Origin: DAORHV01 sp964448405
GTDB taxonomy: Bacteria; Patescibacteriota; Gracilibacteria; Peribacterales; Peribacteraceae
Length of the DNA: 14,731 nucleotides
Reading direction: 5' to 3'
Assembly: GCA_964448405.1 (NCBI GenBank)
Contig: CAYUVW010000031.1
Coordinates: 1 to 14,731 of the forward strand
In this document: piece by piece, positions 13,974 through 14,731 of the stretch
Layout: each line of letters opens with the position of its first letter
Numbering within the stretch: position 1 is the stretch's first letter
Translations under genes and position numbers: made by a program
The notes under the pieces: model-generated
Told to the model about the DNA's origin: nothing
The model's input: only the letters and a program-made list of their open reading frames with translations
Database searches by the model: none

Positions 13974-14046
13974 AACACATTGGAAGTGCCTGTCTGCGTG
14001 TCCGCCTTTGGTAGAGGCGTGAAGCGAGACCGGCATCCTGCGTACG

Positions 14047-14196
14047 CTATGGCATGCGCAGAAGGCCGATCTCGATTCGGCGGACTCGGTCGAACATGTC
14101 TAGTTTGTCATTTTTTTCAGATAGCAATTGAAAGAGAAGCCGGTGTTGCGAAAGGGCCGTAGCCTGTGCTGGCGTAACGCCTTTTATCGGGTGCAC
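14047..14196 (-). CDS. Possible small protein (49 aa) behind a strong promoter
   Basis: A frame opening with GTG at 14196 encodes 49 residues, mostly helical and charged (it includes QLLSEKNDKLDMFD and a VRRIEIG segment), and ends with TAG at 14047-14049. The GTG lies 10 bases after a near-consensus -10. An ATG two bases further upstream in another frame would give only four codons. I do not recognise the sequence, and the region could equally be a non-coding RNA or the remnant of a gene broken by the adjacent foreign segment. The rest of the 13974-14286 interval shows nothing else besides the promoter. Confidence 0.3.
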   Translation of the reverse strand: MHPIKGVTPAQATALSQHRLLFQLLSEKNDKLDMFDRVRRIEIGLLRMP

Positions 14197-14206
14197 ATGC
14201 GCGCGA

Positions 14207-14234
14207 ATTATACAATATAAACTAAAATTGTCAA
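14207..14234 (-). promoter_or_regulatory. Near-consensus sigma-70 promoter
   Basis: On the minus strand there is TTGACA (14234-14229), a 16-base AT-rich spacer, and TATAAT (14212-14207): both hexamers perfect, spacer one base short of ideal. It is the strongest promoter in the window and reads leftward, away from dsbB, into the 14047-14196 interval and potentially on into the planctomycete-like gene. It lies about 40 bases beyond the dsbB stop. Confidence 0.75.
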
Positions 14235-14286
14235 TTTGATAGTATTTCCGCAAACCAAAGAGAAGATTGCCACCTGCAAACCGTGG

Positions 14287-14731
14287 TCAGGCCTTCGTCC
14301 GTTGTAGCATCAGCAATGACCCTACGCCGTTCAGCGCGAATGCCGTCAGCGCCATGAATGGGATGGTGATGTAGCCGAATTTCACGAACGGGGTTTTCAC
14401 GCAGGATTCGCCACTGGCATCGCAGGGTGTCGCAGGGTTCAGCGGACTGGCGATGATGTCGTACATTTGGATGTAGTAGTGGTAGGCCGCGAATGCCAAT
14501 CCGATCAGCGACAGTGCCAGCACATAGTGTGCGACGTTTCGATCATGTTTCCATAGTGCTATGCCGAGCAGAATGACTTGCGGGTACATGAGAATGCGCT
14601 GGATCCAGCAGTATTTGCACGGGGCCCATTGTGCGATTTCCGAGAAGTACAAACTTCCAAGTGTCGCTGTTAGTGCCACAATGAGCATGAGGGTCAATCC
14701 GTGCGTTGCAAACCAGGCGATGACAGCAGAC
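14287..14731 (-). CDS. Disulfide bond formation protein DsbB/BdbC family, 5' end outside window
   Basis: This polytopic membrane protein reoxidises a DsbA-like thiol oxidase and passes electrons to quinone. Numbered from a TTG codon at 14697, the first cysteine pair is Cys27 and Cys30 (PCKYCWIQR), and the second pair, Cys92 and Cys99, lies in the loop before the last helix. Four transmembrane segments, LGSLYFSEI before the first pair and GYITIPFMALTAFAL at the end are typical of BdbC-type short DsbB proteins. The frame is still open from 14697 to the right edge, with hydrophobic residues that belong to the first helix, so the real start lies beyond 14731. The family is usually about 140-150 aa, so little should be missing. 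It may serve the cysteine-rich secreted proteins encoded nearby. Confidence 0.93.
   Translation of the reverse strand, partial: SAVIAWFATHGLTLMLIVALTATLGSLYFSEIAQWAPCKYCWIQRILMYPQVILLGIALWKHDRNVAHYVLALSLIGLAFAAYHYYIQMYDIIASPLNPATPCDASGESCVKTPFVKFGYITIPFMALTAFALNGVGSLLMLQRTKA

Larger units (their letters stand above)
11650..13990. other. Probable foreign (planctomycete-like) segment
   Basis: This stretch has a distinctly higher GC content than most of its flanks (40 of 60 bases at 12001-12060; 34 of 60 at 5101-5160), third codon positions that are nearly all G or C, and the only convincing Shine-Dalgarno in front of a large gene in the window. It carries one gene whose architecture is typical of Gemmata-type planctomycetes. 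No transposase, integrase or clear terminal repeats are visible, so the edges are approximate. It may be a horizontally acquired gene or a chimeric assembly join; the sequence alone cannot decide. Confidence 0.5.

Noticed and set aside
11649..13988. GAAGTG at 11649-11654 and 13983-13988 as a target-site duplication flanking the foreign segment
   Set aside because: Six bases at approximate edges is easily chance, and there are no terminal inverted repeats or transposase.
12904..14022. 372-codon plus-strand frame, and another at 11662-12786
   Set aside because: Both are Arg/Gly/His-rich reverse shadows of the planctomycete-like gene; long antisense frames are expected in high-GC DNA.
1..14731. 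CRISPR array or restriction/defence cluster
   Set aside because: No regularly spaced direct repeats, Cas-like proteins, methyltransferases or helicases are seen.

Overview
The window is about 14.7 kb of a compact, SD-poor bacterial genome of moderately high GC. It has short intergenic gaps, a BdbC-type DsbB, several secreted cysteine-rich proteins and an SLH-domain protein. This fits a candidate-phyla (Patescibacteria/CPR) organism, perhaps Peribacteria, but the window holds no rRNA or universal marker, so the assignment is inference.

Layout. (1) 1-411: the end of a charged coiled-coil protein. (2) 462-2553, minus strand: a two-gene pentose-phosphate operon, small transaldolase then 6-phosphogluconate dehydrogenase. 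(3) 2672-7104, plus strand: a tight five-gene operon and the most novel content of the window. Its first gene encodes a secreted protein with an HExxH motif, about eight cysteine-pair repeats and a C-terminal cupredoxin-like domain. Two copies of a two-gene membrane cassette follow, in the order A1-B1-A2-B2. A is a single-pass membrane protein with a conserved four-cysteine domain, and B is a polytopic DoxX-like protein. (4) 7139-9379: rnhB, a hypothetical gene on the minus strand whose end overlaps the end of rnhB, and a divergent gene resembling nucleoside 2-deoxyribosyltransferases. (5) 9462-9635: tRNA-Arg with anticodon GCG on the minus strand, followed by three hairpins. (6) 9821-11572: a secreted protein with five cysteine-rich repeats and an SLH region, followed by a strong terminator. 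(7) About 11650-13990: one large, GC-rich, planctomycete-like surface protein gene on the minus strand, with its own structured leader and Shine-Dalgarno. It looks foreign to its surroundings. (8) 14047-14731: a near-consensus sigma-70 promoter facing a very small ORF, then a partial dsbB running off the right edge.

How the genes fit together. Three plus-strand genes (2672, 7139, 8942) begin 7-8 nt after an extended -10 of the form TGnTAnnnT, and a minus-strand gene (8829) begins 12 nt after one. Most genes lack a Shine-Dalgarno. Together this suggests leaderless or near-leaderless transcripts are common here. The 2672 product, the A proteins and the SLH protein all have many probably extracytoplasmic cysteines, and a DsbB-type oxidase is encoded in the same window. 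The common theme is therefore an oxidatively folded cell-surface system. The function of the five-gene operon is not known to me.
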